Assembly: GCA_963768415.1 (NCBI GenBank)
Contig: CAVYHX010000033.1
Span: 10,367-74,366 of the forward strand
Origin: CAVYHX01 sp963768415
Lineage (GTDB): Bacteria; Pseudomonadota; Gammaproteobacteria; UBA9214
Length of the DNA: 64,000 bases
Reading direction: 5' to 3'
Part shown: positions 9,168 through 17,925 of the stretch, piece by piece
How the letters are laid out: each line of letters opens with the position of its first letter
Position numbering within the stretch: position 1 is the first letter of the stretch
Translations under genes and position numbers: made by a program
Notes under the pieces: generated by a model
What the model was told of the DNA's origin: nothing
The model's database searches: none
Seen by the model: the letters and a program-made list of their open reading frames with translations, nothing else

Positions 9168-11121
9168 ACAGGCGCCCCTTCTGCCTTGCGCCATGCGCCG
9201 GGGCGCAGGTTCGAACCGAACGGTTCGACGGGATCGAGACGGCCCGCGCGTGTTTGTGCCGCGTTGACCGTCTCGTTGTAGGCATCGATTCCCTGGGTCA
9301 TGTCGACTATTGAACTCTTGCCATAGCCGCGTCCCGCCGGCGGAAGATCGAGCAGTCCGACCGGCTCGTAGCTGAAGTGCGGCTCGTCTGCACCCGGCGG
9401 CCAGTGCGCCAGGGTGCGCTTCAGCCAGTTAGCATCATCACGCGCCGGATAATCCGTGCGGCTGTGCGCACCGCGGCTCTCCGTACGCGCCAGCGCACCG
9501 CTGGCGGTGATCAGCCCGAGCTGAAGCATGCCGCGCAGCCGCAGGGCAAAGGTCAGTTCCGGGTTCATGCCGGGCGCATGCGTGCGCAGCACGGCATTGT
9601 CGAGTGCGGCAAGCAGGTCGCGAATTTCGGCGACAGCTTCTTCAAGCTCGGCACCGTTGCGGAATATCCCGACCTTGCCCATCATGATTTCGGCAAGATC
9701 GTTACGAATCGCGTACACACTCGGTCCGTGCCGCTACGCGCCAGCCAGCGCGCGGATGCGGTCTTCCTGTTCGGCGACGCAGTGCGTAACCAGCGCCATG
9801 TCCACATCGAGGCTTTCGGCATGCGCAAATTCCGCGACCCGGGCACCCACGACGCGCCCGGCAACGATGGTCTCCGCGAGACTGTTGCCACCGAGACGGT
9901 TGAAGCCGTGCATATCCCAGCAGGCCACTTCGCCGGCGGCGAACAGGCCGTGCAGGTTGTAGGCCTGCCCGTCCTTGTTGACGCGGATTCCGCCCATGGA
10001 GTAATGCTGTGTCGGCCGCACGGGAATGAGTTCATCGGCCGGATCGATACCGAGAAAGTCACGGCAGATCTCGTAGACTTCGCGCAGCTTGGTGTGCACG
10101 TGTTCGCGACCGAGATGACGGATGTCCAGCCACAGGTGCGGCCCGAACGGGCTCGTCCACGCCACGCCCGTCGCGAATCTGCGTTCATCATGTGCCGGCT
10201 GACGACATCGCGACTGGCCAGTTCCTGTTTTTCCGGTTCCAGGTCGACCATGAAGCGCTTCAGATCGCGATCGAGCAGATAGCCGCCATCGCCACGGCAG
10301 CCCTCGGTGACCAGTATGCCGCTGGGCCACAAGCCCGGTCGGATGAAACTGCACCGCCTCCATGTTGCCCAGCGGCACGACACCGGTCGCCAGTGCGATG
10401 GCCGAACCGGTGCCCTCGTTGATGGTCGCATTGGTCGTGTACTGTGCCGTAGATGCGGCCGTGACCACCGGTTGCGATGACGGTGGCCCTGGCCAGTATC
10501 GCGCCGACACCTGCCGGTGCGCAGGCAACGCACGACCGCGCCCTGGCAGCGGCCGGCATCGTGGATCAGGGACAGCGCCTCGATGCGGTCTTGTACCGTG
10601 ATGCCGAGCCGCACGACTTCGCCGTCGATGGCATACAGCGCGGCGTGACCGGTGCCGGCCGCGGCATAACAGGTGCGCCACTTGGCCGTGCCACCGAAGT
10701 CGCGGTGCATCAACAGGCCGGCGTTTTCCTCTGGCTCGTCGAGTTCGACCTTCTTGCCCTTGATGTGGTAGTTGCTCTTGCCGGCGCGCACGCGTGTCCA
10801 GGGCACGCCGAAATGCGCCAGTTCACGCACGGCAACCGGTGCTTCATCGACAAAGATCCGCACGACTTCCTGATCGGCGCCCCAGTCCGAGCCACGCACC
10901 GTGTCGAGGAAGTGCACATTCGGGCTGTCGCCTTCGCCCATGACGCAATTGGCCAGCGCGGCCTGCATGCCGCCTTGTGCGGCACAACTGTGACTGCGCC
11001 GCGGCGGAATCAGCGAGACGATGATGACATCGTGCCCGGCACTGGCCGCTTCGATGGCGCAGCGTTCACCGGCCAGACCGCCGCCGATGACCAGTACATC
11101 GGTTTTCAGTAACGGTTCCAT
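9164..11121 (-). CDS. frdA: Fumarate reductase flavoprotein subunit, Wolinella type (at least seven frameshifts)
   Basis: Spliced across frames, the sequence follows the Wolinella/Campylobacter FrdA closely: TDVLVIGGGLAGERCAIEAA for the FAD Rossmann motif, RSHSCAAQGGMQAAL with the histidine expected to bind FAD covalently, ATGGHGRIYG, MEAVQFHPTG, LVTEGCRGDGG, ASRDVVSRHMM, QHYSMGGIRV and CWDMHGFNRLGGNS. The frame changes near 10510, 10445, 10345, 10185, 10150, 9735 and 9722. It catalyses fumarate/succinate interconversion at the membrane in complex with FrdB and FrdC. Conserved motifs are intact on both sides of every shift, so either the assembly is poor here or the gene is very recently inactivated. 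Confidence 0.88.
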
Positions 11122-11897
11122 GGTCAGTCTCAGCAGGAAAGCGAACGGTGGCGGGACCCAGCCCGCGAGCACCAGCAGTATCAGTACACCCAGCCCGAGG
11201 AACACCCAGAAGATCAGCTTCTCGATACGCCACAGGGTGCGGCGCGAGAAGCGTGATCCGACCCCCCATTTGACCGCCAGCCGGTACAGTCCGACGCCGG
11301 CATGGAACTCGACGCACAACAGCAGCACGGCATAGGGCACCAGCAACCCGCCCTGCACCCGCGCCATCGACGTGCCGGCCTCGATGCCGGCAATTTCACC
11401 GAACAGCGGCGTGAAGATATCCAGTGTCATCAGGATCAGATGAAAACTGCCCAGCACCAGCATCACCATGCCCGTACGCACCTGCCAGATCCACAGCCAC
11501 GATTCGAGGTGCGGCCGCAACCGGGGATCGCCCGGCGTGACACCGGGCCAGTCGGCCGGCGCGGCACGCAGGCGGCGCGCCAGGGCAAACATTTCCCGGC
11601 GTTCGCGCAGCTGGGCGGGAATCTTGCGGCTGGCAAAGACCGCATGAACGAGGAACAGCGCCAGGATGACGACAATCGTCGGCTGGGCGATGTAGACGCC
11701 TCCAGCCCGCCGGCCAGCCAGTCGAAACCGCGCTGGCCAAACAGGATCGAACCGACCAGGAACATGTGGCCCCACATGAACACCGCCAGGACGAGTCCGC
11801 TGGCGCCGCTGATCAGCTCATAGACAAGCTGACGCGATGTGTCACTGGCCGCCGCAGTGGAGATTGTTGACGGAATTGCCGGGCTGACCCTGCGCAT
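11122..11897 (-). CDS. frdC: Fumarate reductase dihaem cytochrome b subunit (one frameshift)
   Basis: The subunit anchors FrdAB and carries two b haems and the quinone site. Five membrane helices are visible, and all four histidine ligands known from Wolinella FrdC have counterparts: GHMFLVGS, LVHAVFASRK, GSFHLILM and VEFHAGVGLYRLAVKWG; the glutamate just before the last histidine is also kept. The frame shifts near 11710 between helices I and II. No stop codon separates this frame from the frdA start; a +1 shift would give two stops just before the ATG, so a hidden indel rather than a true fusion is likely. The ATG at 11897 has an AGGAAAA site. Confidence 0.85.
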
Positions 11898-11969
11898 CAA
11901 TTTTCCTGCGCCCTGCCCGCAGTCATGGCGGCGTGCTTTTCAGTGCGTGTGCAATCGAGGCGCATGCAC

Positions 11970-12377
11970 CTAGCGATCCGACAGGACGGTGCAAATCACC
12001 CTGCGCTCCGCGCGCGGTCCGTCGAACTCGCAAAAGAAGATATTCTGCCATGTGGACAGGCCCGGCTCGCCGTTAATTACAGGAATGGTCTCGGAAGGTC
12101 CGACAAAGCCTGATTTAAGATGCGCATCTCCATTGCCGTCCTGCGCGTCATGCAGCCATACGCCCCTGGGAATGAGTTTCTGGAGAAACTGTATGACATC
12201 GGTCTGCACGCTCTCGTCCCAGTTCTCCTGGATCATCGTTGCCGCTGTAGCACCCTGTGCATATACGCTCACCAGCCCGTCCCGTACGCCGCTCTTTTGC
12301 ACTATGGCCTTGACCTGGTCCGTTATATCTACAAGTTCTTCACGCCGGCCGGTGCGTAGGGTAATCATCTCGCGCAT
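11970..12377 (-). CDS. yjbQ: YjbQ family protein (UPF0047)
   Basis: The 135-residue protein spans the full family length. It shows the family's EEL-V-ITDQV start, a conserved GATAATMIQENWDESVQTD segment, SETIPVINGEPGLSTWQNIFFCEFDGPRAERRV and a C-terminal CTVLSDR. Members have weak thiamine-phosphate synthase activity; the physiological role is unsettled. It is a separate minus-strand gene between frdC and the beta-CASP nuclease, 62 bp after the latter's stop, so the two may be co-transcribed. Confidence 0.92.
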   Translation of the reverse strand: MREMITLRTGRREELVDITDQVKAIVQKSGVRDGLVSVYAQGATAATMIQENWDESVQTDVIQFLQKLIPRGVWLHDAQDGNGDAHLKSGFVGPSETIPVINGEPGLSTWQNIFFCEFDGPRAERRVICTVLSDR

Positions 12378-12438
12378 GAAGCGATACTCTCAGGATGTCT
12401 GCGGCGACCGCAAGCCCGACCGTAACATCTCATTTCCC

Positions 12439-13827
12439 TTACAATTCCAGCCGGTCACCGGGTTCGGGGATATCGGCATTCAGCCCCAGGTCGTGTTCGA
12501 GCTTGTCGCGGAACGCCGCCTTGGATTCCGGTCCGCCGTGCACGACATGCACCCGGGGCTTGTTGCGGAAGTTGCCCATCCAGCGCATCAGATCATCGAT
12601 GTCAGCGTGCGCCGACAGGCCACCGACGGTGTGTATTTTCGCGCGTACCGGGTACTCGTCGCCGTATATCCTGACAACAGGTACGCCATCCACGAGCTTG
12701 CGGCCCAGGGTACCAAATGCCTGGTAGCCGACGATCATGACATGGGCGCCCTTGCGCGAAATATTATGCCTGAGGTGATGCACTATGCGGCCGCCGGTAC
12801 ACATACCACTGGCCGCGATTATAATGGCGCCGCTCTTGATCTGGTTGATCGCCATCGAGTCTTCCGACGATTCACTGATATGCAAATTCCTCAAGTGCGG
12901 CATTTCATTGACTTCGTGCCGCAGCTTGGTGGCCTCCTCGTCATACAACTGCGGATAGTCCCAGTAGACCTTGCTTGCCTTGATGGCCATGGGGCTGTCG
13001 AGAAATACCTCCCAGCGATCCAGTTCCCATTCATCGTAGTATTTTCCGAAGTAATAGAGAATTTCCTGGGTACGACCGACCGCGAAGGCAGGAATCAGCA
13101 GATTGCCGCGCTCGTGGCGTGCAGCACTGATTATGTCACCGATTTCACTGAGGGTGTCCTGCCGGTCGCGATGCCGCCGGTTCCCGTAGGTACTCTCAAC
13201 CAGGACATGATCAGCCTCCTCGATAACGGCAGGATCATTCAGGATCGGCGAGTCGTACTGGCCCAGATCGCCACTGAAGACGACCTTGCGCTCCTTGCCA
13301 TTCTCGCTCAGCCAGACCTCGACGTTGCATGAACCCAGAATATGACCGGCATCCTGGAAACGGATGCTGATACCCGGAAGAATTTCGGTTTTTTCCCGGT
13401 AACGCAGGCCCACCAGATTTTCAAACACCTGACGGGCGTCTTCTATTGTGTACAGTGGCTCGATCAGCGCTTTCTTTTTCCGCTTGCGCCACTTGTTCTC
13501 GTATTCCGCATCACGTTCCTGCAGGTACGCCGCATCCTGCAGCATGATTTTGCACAGGTCACAGGTCGCGCGCTGGGCATAGATCGGGCCACTGTAACCC
13601 TGCCTGACCAGCAGCGGGATACGTCCCGAGTGGTCGATGTGCGCGTGACTGAGCACAACAGCGCTGATTTCATCGGGCGCAAACGGAAATGGTTTCCGGT
13701 TATTTGCCTCATCCTCCCTGCGCCCCTGGATCAGTCCGCAATCAAGCAGGATCAGCTGATCATTGACGCGCAGTATATGGCAGGAACCCGTTATGCCACC
13801 GGTGGCACCGTAAAATTCAATATGCAT
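12439..13827 (-). CDS. MBL-fold beta-CASP ribonuclease-like protein
   Basis: The 462-residue protein has an MBL domain with HAHIDHSGRIP as zinc motif and FSGDLGQYDSPIL, a beta-CASP insertion in the middle, and a C-terminal region with SGMCTGGRIVHHL and THGG-like HVVHGGPESK, as in the YSH1/CPSF73-like exonuclease family (COG1236). Such enzymes cut or trim RNA endo- or exonucleolytically in the cytoplasm. It is followed, 53 bp after its 5' neighbour's stop, by another metal-dependent hydrolase gene on the same strand. RNA as substrate is inferred from the family. Confidence 0.9.
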   Translation of the reverse strand: MHIEFYGATGGITGSCHILRVNDQLILLDCGLIQGRREDEANNRKPFPFAPDEISAVVLSHAHIDHSGRIPLLVRQGYSGPIYAQRATCDLCKIMLQDAAYLQERDAEYENKWRKRKKKALIEPLYTIEDARQVFENLVGLRYREKTEILPGISIRFQDAGHILGSCNVEVWLSENGKERKVVFSGDLGQYDSPILNDPAVIEEADHVLVESTYGNRRHRDRQDTLSEIGDIISAARHERGNLLIPAFAVGRTQEILYYFGKYYDEWELDRWEVFLDSPMAIKASKVYWDYPQLYDEEATKLRHEVNEMPHLRNLHISESSEDSMAINQIKSGAIIIAASGMCTGGRIVHHLRHNISRKGAHVMIVGYQAFGTLGRKLVDGVPVVRIYGDEYPVRAKIHTVGGLSAHADIDDLMRWMGNFRNKPRVHVVHGGPESKAAFRDKLEHDLGLNADIPEPGDRLEL

Positions 13828-13880
13828 GGTTTTTATGGGTTTCGTTAAACGGATATCAGTGCTCTGGATATTAACACTAT

Positions 13881-14507
13881 CTATTCCCCGTAGATAACAT
13901 GCTCGCTCCAGTTCCAGGTCTTGAGCGGCGTCTTGCCGGACAGCGCGAATACCTCGACGCTCATCTCCGGCAAGCGCAATATCGCGCAGGTATGATTGAA
14001 TGCGGTACTGCCCGGGTTCACCACCAGGATACGCCCCAACTGCGCGGCGAAAACCTGGTGGGTATGCCCGACCACCAGTACATCACAGGCGCAGCTGCGC
14101 AGGGTCTCCGTCCATAGCGCGAGCCGGTCAGGCAGCGGCTCGCCCTGCTGGTCCAGCAACTTGATACCGCCATTGCAGGCATCAGGCGGCCGCGCGTGCA
14201 CCATGTAAAGACGCTTCCCTTCTATGGTGACATCCAGTGTCGCGGGTAACTCCCGGAGATACCGCAGTGTCGGAGTGTCTGCATCCTCTCCGGCTTGTTC
14301 CAGGTGCATCATTTCATGATTGCCGCGGATAGTCCGGCAACCGCTGTCTATCAGCAGTGCCACGGTTTCATCCAGGCGCTCGCCATAGCCGGCGATGTCC
14401 CCGGCGCACAGGATGTGCTCCACCCCTTCCCGGCGAAATATCGACAGGGCCTCCGCCACCGGGGCGGGGGTTGCGTGTATATCACTGATCAGACCTACAA
14501 GCGCCAT
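13881..14507 (-). CDS. Metallophosphoesterase, YfcE/MJ0936-like
   Basis: The calcineurin-like fold is shown by LISDIHATPAPV, CAGDIAGYGERLDE, IRGNHEMM and VVGHTHQVF plus VVNPGST, in the usual order and spacing for a protein of 208 residues. It is a cytoplasmic phosphodiesterase or phosphatase of unknown substrate. I chose the ATG at 14507 because the family starts just before LISDIH; the frame is open to 14555 but those residues are not conserved-looking. It lies just upstream of the beta-CASP nuclease on the same strand. Confidence 0.88.
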   Translation of the reverse strand: MALVGLISDIHATPAPVAEALSIFRREGVEHILCAGDIAGYGERLDETVALLIDSGCRTIRGNHEMMHLEQAGEDADTPTLRYLRELPATLDVTIEGKRLYMVHARPPDACNGGIKLLDQQGEPLPDRLALWTETLRSCACDVLVVGHTHQVFAAQLGRILVVNPGSTAFNHTCAILRLPEMSVEVFALSGKTPLKTWNWSEHVIYGE

Positions 14508-14656
14508 GCCGGCTGCACCGTTTACTAAACCACGCCGTGCTCCAGTGTAGCCCATTCCACAGCAGGTCTCATGCGCGCAATATTCGGCAAATGTGCTGTG
14601 TATATTGGATACAGGACTGCCAACCGCGGGTTGCCGATGCTGTGAATGACAGAACG

Positions 14657-15139
14657 CTAGTTGCGTTGCTCAAGCTGCTTGATGCGCTGTTCCAGTTTCC
14701 TGATTTTTTCGGCATCGGAATCTGCACCGGGAGCAACATAGGTCGGAGTCGGGGCACTGCCATAGCCGGGACTGCCTCCGTAACCGGGCGCTCCGCCATA
14801 ACCATAGCCGGGACTGCCCCCGTAGCCGGGCGCCCCGCCATAACCGTAGCCGGGATTGCCACCGTAACCGCCGCCGTAACCGGGCGCTCCACCATAGCCA
14901 TAGCCGGGACCACCGCCGTAACCGGGCGCCCCGCCATAACCGTAACCGGGACCACCGCCGTAACCATAGCCGGGACCGCCGCCGTAATAGTCGTCATCAT
15001 CATCGCGATCATTACCGCCACCCCCCCACTTGGATGGATTCATCATATTGCCCATATCGAATGCGCTTGCCGCGCCGGCAAGCAGCATACCGGCCGCAGC
15101 CATTAATACACCGCTGTATTTTATCGTCTTGTTTGTCAC
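14657..15139 (-). CDS. Exported Gly/Tyr/Pro-rich protein, sulfur-globule-protein-like
   Basis: A GTG at 15139 follows a strong AGGAGG site with 9-base spacing. The product has a signal peptide ending GAASA, then FDMGNMMNPSKW, an aspartate run, about ten repeats of GYGGxPGYGYGGAP, and a C-terminal charged helix KIRKLEQRIKQLEQ that could form a coiled coil. Low-complexity Gly-Tyr repeats after a signal peptide resemble the envelope proteins of periplasmic sulfur globules in Chromatiales, but composition alone is weak evidence; a structural cell-surface protein is the alternative. It stands alone between unrelated genes. Confidence 0.6.
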   Translation of the reverse strand: MTNKTIKYSGVLMAAAGMLLAGAASAFDMGNMMNPSKWGGGGNDRDDDDDYYGGGPGYGYGGGPGYGYGGAPGYGGGPGYGYGGAPGYGGGYGGNPGYGYGGAPGYGGSPGYGYGGAPGYGGSPGYGSAPTPTYVAPGADSDAEKIRKLEQRIKQLEQRN

Positions 15140-15293
15140 TGTACTGATCCTCCTGTGCGTGAGGGAACTTCCCCGGGCAAACGATACCACACGCACCGCG
15201 GCGCAGGTCCAAAATCCCGGAAAATGCATCGAACCGGGGAGTCCCGGCCTGCAGGATGCAGGGCTGAGCCACCGGCGCACGCCATGCGGGCAT

Positions 15294-15328
15294 AAAAAAA
15301 CCCTGATGATGCGCACCACCAGGGTTTT
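15294..15328 (-). terminator. Rho-independent terminator after the IMPase gene
   Basis: On the minus strand a hairpin with stem AAAACCCTG/CAGGGTTTT, extended inward by further pairs, is followed by seven T. It lies about 120 bases after the IMPase stop. The intervening bases hold a frame of 31 codons without a start codon or ribosome site, which I do not call. Confidence 0.75.
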
Positions 15329-15447
15329 CACCGGCCTTTGCCGGGCATGTATTACCTGGCGATGACCTTCTTGATCATCCCGATCACCGCCATAACTACG
15401 CCACTGCCGACACCGCCCGGGGAACAGAAGTTCTGACCAAAGTTAAT

Positions 15448-16245
15448 TCACGGCATTACGTCGACACCCAGCCACCGGGTCCAGGCTGCGAACAACGCTG
15501 CGTCAACGGCAGCAACCGACGAGCGCGGCGTCAGCGTACGAGCGAAGACAGGTTCACCTGTCAGTGTTGTGGAATAACCGCCAGCTGCATGAAAAATAAA
15601 ATTACCGGCTGCGTAGTCCCAGATATTCGAACGCCCATGCAGATAGATATGACTGCGTCCCGCAGCCAGCCAGCACCAGTCCAGCGCCACTGATCCGAAG
15701 CTGCGTTGCGAGGCATACGGGATGTCACTGACGAGGCGCACGGCAAGCGGCCTGTCCAGGCGCTTGAAGTCTATCAGGGCAGTTGTCTGCCCAAGTTCAA
15801 GTCCCGATTCAGGCGCTGTCAGTGGCCTGTTATTCAGAAACGCGCCCTGGCCACTGCCGGCGGCAAAGCACTCGTCGCGCACCGGGTCATAGACGATACC
15901 CAGCTGCACCCCGCCCTGCTGTATCAGGGCCAGCGACGTGCAGAAATAGGGAATGCCGGTGGCGAAGTTGCTGGTACCATCCAGCGGATCGAGACACCAC
16001 ACCGGTACATCCGCCGCCAGCAATCCAGCCTGCTCGGCAGGCGTCATCTCCTCGCCAAGAAATACCGTCTCCGGCCATTGCTGCTGCAATTGCCGTGCAA
16101 GCCGTTCCTGCACGGCCAGGTCGGCCTCGGTAAGTACACTCCCGTCACGCTTGTGCATACGCTCTACCCGTGCGAAACGCGGCAGCAGCTCCTCCCGCGC
16201 GGCAGCGACAATCATCTCCTGTAATAGAGCAAGGGAAAAAGTCAT
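15448..16245 (-). CDS. Inositol monophosphatase family protein
   Basis: The 265-residue length and motifs fit the family: GEE at 64-66, DPLDGTSNF at 86-94 supplying the magnesium ligands, and WDYAAGNFIFHAAGG near the C-terminus. The enzyme hydrolyses a small phosphomonoester, commonly inositol phosphate, fructose-1,6-bisphosphate or 3'-phosphoadenosine 5'-phosphate; the specific substrate is not visible. SuhB proper has longer, different flanks, so I give no symbol. The gene is followed by a terminator hairpin. Confidence 0.9.
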   Translation of the reverse strand: MTFSLALLQEMIVAAAREELLPRFARVERMHKRDGSVLTEADLAVQERLARQLQQQWPETVFLGEEMTPAEQAGLLAADVPVWCLDPLDGTSNFATGIPYFCTSLALIQQGGVQLGIVYDPVRDECFAAGSGQGAFLNNRPLTAPESGLELGQTTALIDFKRLDRPLAVRLVSDIPYASQRSFGSVALDWCWLAAGRSHIYLHGRSNIWDYAAGNFIFHAAGGYSTTLTGEPVFARTLTPRSSVAAVDAALFAAWTRWLGVDVMP

Positions 16246-16391
16246 CGGTCAGTACACCATCAATTCAACTTGTCGGCAGTATCGCTCATATACCCGGACT
16301 TGTGTCAATAGCGCCGGTCATTGCAGTATGTGTTGCAATCGCATCGCTGCCTGCAGTCACAGGCAGGCACCCGCGCAGCCGGTGATACATG

Positions 16392-17306
16392 CTAGTAAAC
16401 TCCTGCATAACGCAGTCCGATCAGCACCAGCACAATACATAAAAACGCGCGCAGGCCGTTTTCGGGAATATATTTGCTCACCGCCGGCCCGATGACAGAG
16501 CCTGCCACAACACCGGTCATGAGGATGCCCAGCAGCGGGTAGTCCAGTTCGATACCCAGGCGCACGTAATTGCTGATCGAGGTGATCGAATGAATTGCAA
16601 TTGCCAATGCCGAGGTACCCGCAATCACGTACATCGGCAGACGCATCACGATACTCATGAACGGCACCAGCAAAAACCCGCCGCCAACACCCAGCGCGGA
16701 GGATAATACCGCAATGCCCATACCGGTGAAAAACGGCAGCCAGGGGTTAAAACCGAATTCTTCGGCGCCAAACCGGAATGCGAAGCGGCGCAGTGATGCC
16801 TGCATGCATTCCACGCCCATATCACACAGGTCACCGCCGCTTTTCACGTGGCGCTCGAAGTTCTCTGCCGCCTGCATCGTCCGGGTGAGCACGGCCGTTG
16901 CGGCATTGGTGCGCACTATTTGCCAGGCAAGCTGGGCGGCAATGAAAAATACCAGCACGGCAAACACGGGTTTGAACACCGACATGTCGGACAGCAGATT
17001 CACGGAAATACTGCTACCCAGCAGCGCGCCCAGCACGCCGCCCGCACCCAGCAGAAACGCCAGCCGGTAAACCACACGGCACTGGCGCATGTACAGGGGC
17101 ACTGCAATCAGGGGTGTCACCAGTGTCAGGGCCTGGGCCATCGGCTTGACCAGATTGGGATCCTGCAGGCCGAAAACCGAAATCAGCCCCACTGAGGCAA
17201 GGATACCGCCGGCTGCGCCCACGGTTGAGAAGACAAACCCGACCAGCCCGCCCCAGGCCAGCAACATCCAGACAGAGACCGTGATATCGGCTATTTCGAA
17301 GTGCAC
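16392..17306 (-). CDS. TauE/SafE (DUF81) sulfite/anion exporter family protein
   Basis: The 304-residue integral membrane protein has eight or nine hydrophobic segments, with the family signatures GFVFSTVGAAGGILASVGLI near the N-terminus and SSALGVGGGFLLVPFM in the second half, which mark the two TauE repeats. A loop of about 60 residues between them is unusually long and holds two cysteines (CDMGVEC). Start is a GTG at 17306. Such proteins export sulfite, sulfoacetate or other organosulfur anions, which would suit a sulfur-metabolising organism, but the substrate here is unknown. Confidence 0.88.
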   Translation of the reverse strand: MHFEIADITVSVWMLLAWGGLVGFVFSTVGAAGGILASVGLISVFGLQDPNLVKPMAQALTLVTPLIAVPLYMRQCRVVYRLAFLLGAGGVLGALLGSSISVNLLSDMSVFKPVFAVLVFFIAAQLAWQIVRTNAATAVLTRTMQAAENFERHVKSGGDLCDMGVECMQASLRRFAFRFGAEEFGFNPWLPFFTGMGIAVLSSALGVGGGFLLVPFMSIVMRLPMYVIAGTSALAIAIHSITSISNYVRLGIELDYPLLGILMTGVVAGSVIGPAVSKYIPENGLRAFLCIVLVLIGLRYAGVY

Positions 17307-17465
17307 AGGGAACTCCCGTTGTTCACAAGGCGACCTCTTCCAGGGGCTGAGGTCTGATTAATTCGTCATTGTGACGATTGCATGGACGATGCACAAGGAT
17401 GTGCAAGTGTGGCGCGAGGCAGATAAAGGTGAGACCGGGAAACCGGTCAAGTTGTTCCTGCGCAG

Positions 17466-17642
17466 GTTGGACACAGGAGCGTAGCGACGTGCCCGGTATG
17501 GCGGAACAAATTGTTGGGCACGCTGCCAAAATAATACATTTTCTTACAGCCTGGCCTTGCGTAGGTTGGGCAAAGGAGCGTAGCGACGTGCCCAACATGG
17601 CGGACCAAAATGTTGGGCACGCTCCGCTTTGCCCAACCTACG
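17466..17642. repeat. REP family 3 (BIME-like pair)
   Basis: GTAG at 17561 is followed by GTTGGGCA, a 16-base loop, TGCCCAAC, a short spacer and then the same element inverted, ending with CTAC at 17642. A degenerate copy with GCAG head precedes it from 17466. Short reading frames across it translate the repeat (GWAKERSDVP, NVGHA) and are not genes. Confidence 0.85.
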
Positions 17643-17750
17643 CATATTGGTATACCCTGGGCAATTACCCACCCCCACCCAACAACCCCGGCACCTGCGC
17701 GCGCGATGACAGGAATATTTCAATACATCTGCGCTTCCCTGGCATATATA

Positions 17751-17787
17751 CCCCCTCTCCCTCCGGGAGAGGGCTGGGGAGAGGGGG
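17751..17787. repeat. Palindromic intergenic repeat, CCCTCTCCC type
   Basis: Complementary C-rich and G-rich arms (CCCCCTCTCCC and GGGAGAGGG/GAGAGGGGG) form a strong hairpin. The motif resembles a widespread proteobacterial intergenic repeat. A shorter related hairpin with CTCCCGGGGGAG lies near 17830. The remainder of the 620-bp gap between the TauE/SafE start and the SLC13 stop shows no gene. Confidence 0.7.
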
Positions 17788-17925
17788 TCAATAAAGTTAC
17801 TGTCTTTATTTGTCGCCTCATCCTGTTTTTCTCCCGGGGGAGAGAAGGAACCTGCTTTTCCGGCTGTAGCGATTTACCATTATTCCATAGCCCGGATTAA
17901 GCGCAGCAGAATCCGTACCAGCCAG

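Noticed and set aside
9200..9235. tRNA-like GGTTCGAACC stretch
   Set aside because: It lies inside frdA coding sequence and no cloverleaf arms can be formed around it.
9682..11775. 697-codon frame read as one FrdC-FrdA fusion protein
   Set aside because: The frame leaves the FrdA reading at several points and returns; it is an artefact of frameshifts plus a missing stop.
15360..15447. Short frame between IMPase stop and terminator (ends MIKKVIAR)
   Set aside because: No start codon or ribosome site near enough; only about 31 codons.
17378..17794. Plus-strand frame with GWAKERSDVP repeats
   Set aside because: Translation of REP family 3 elements.
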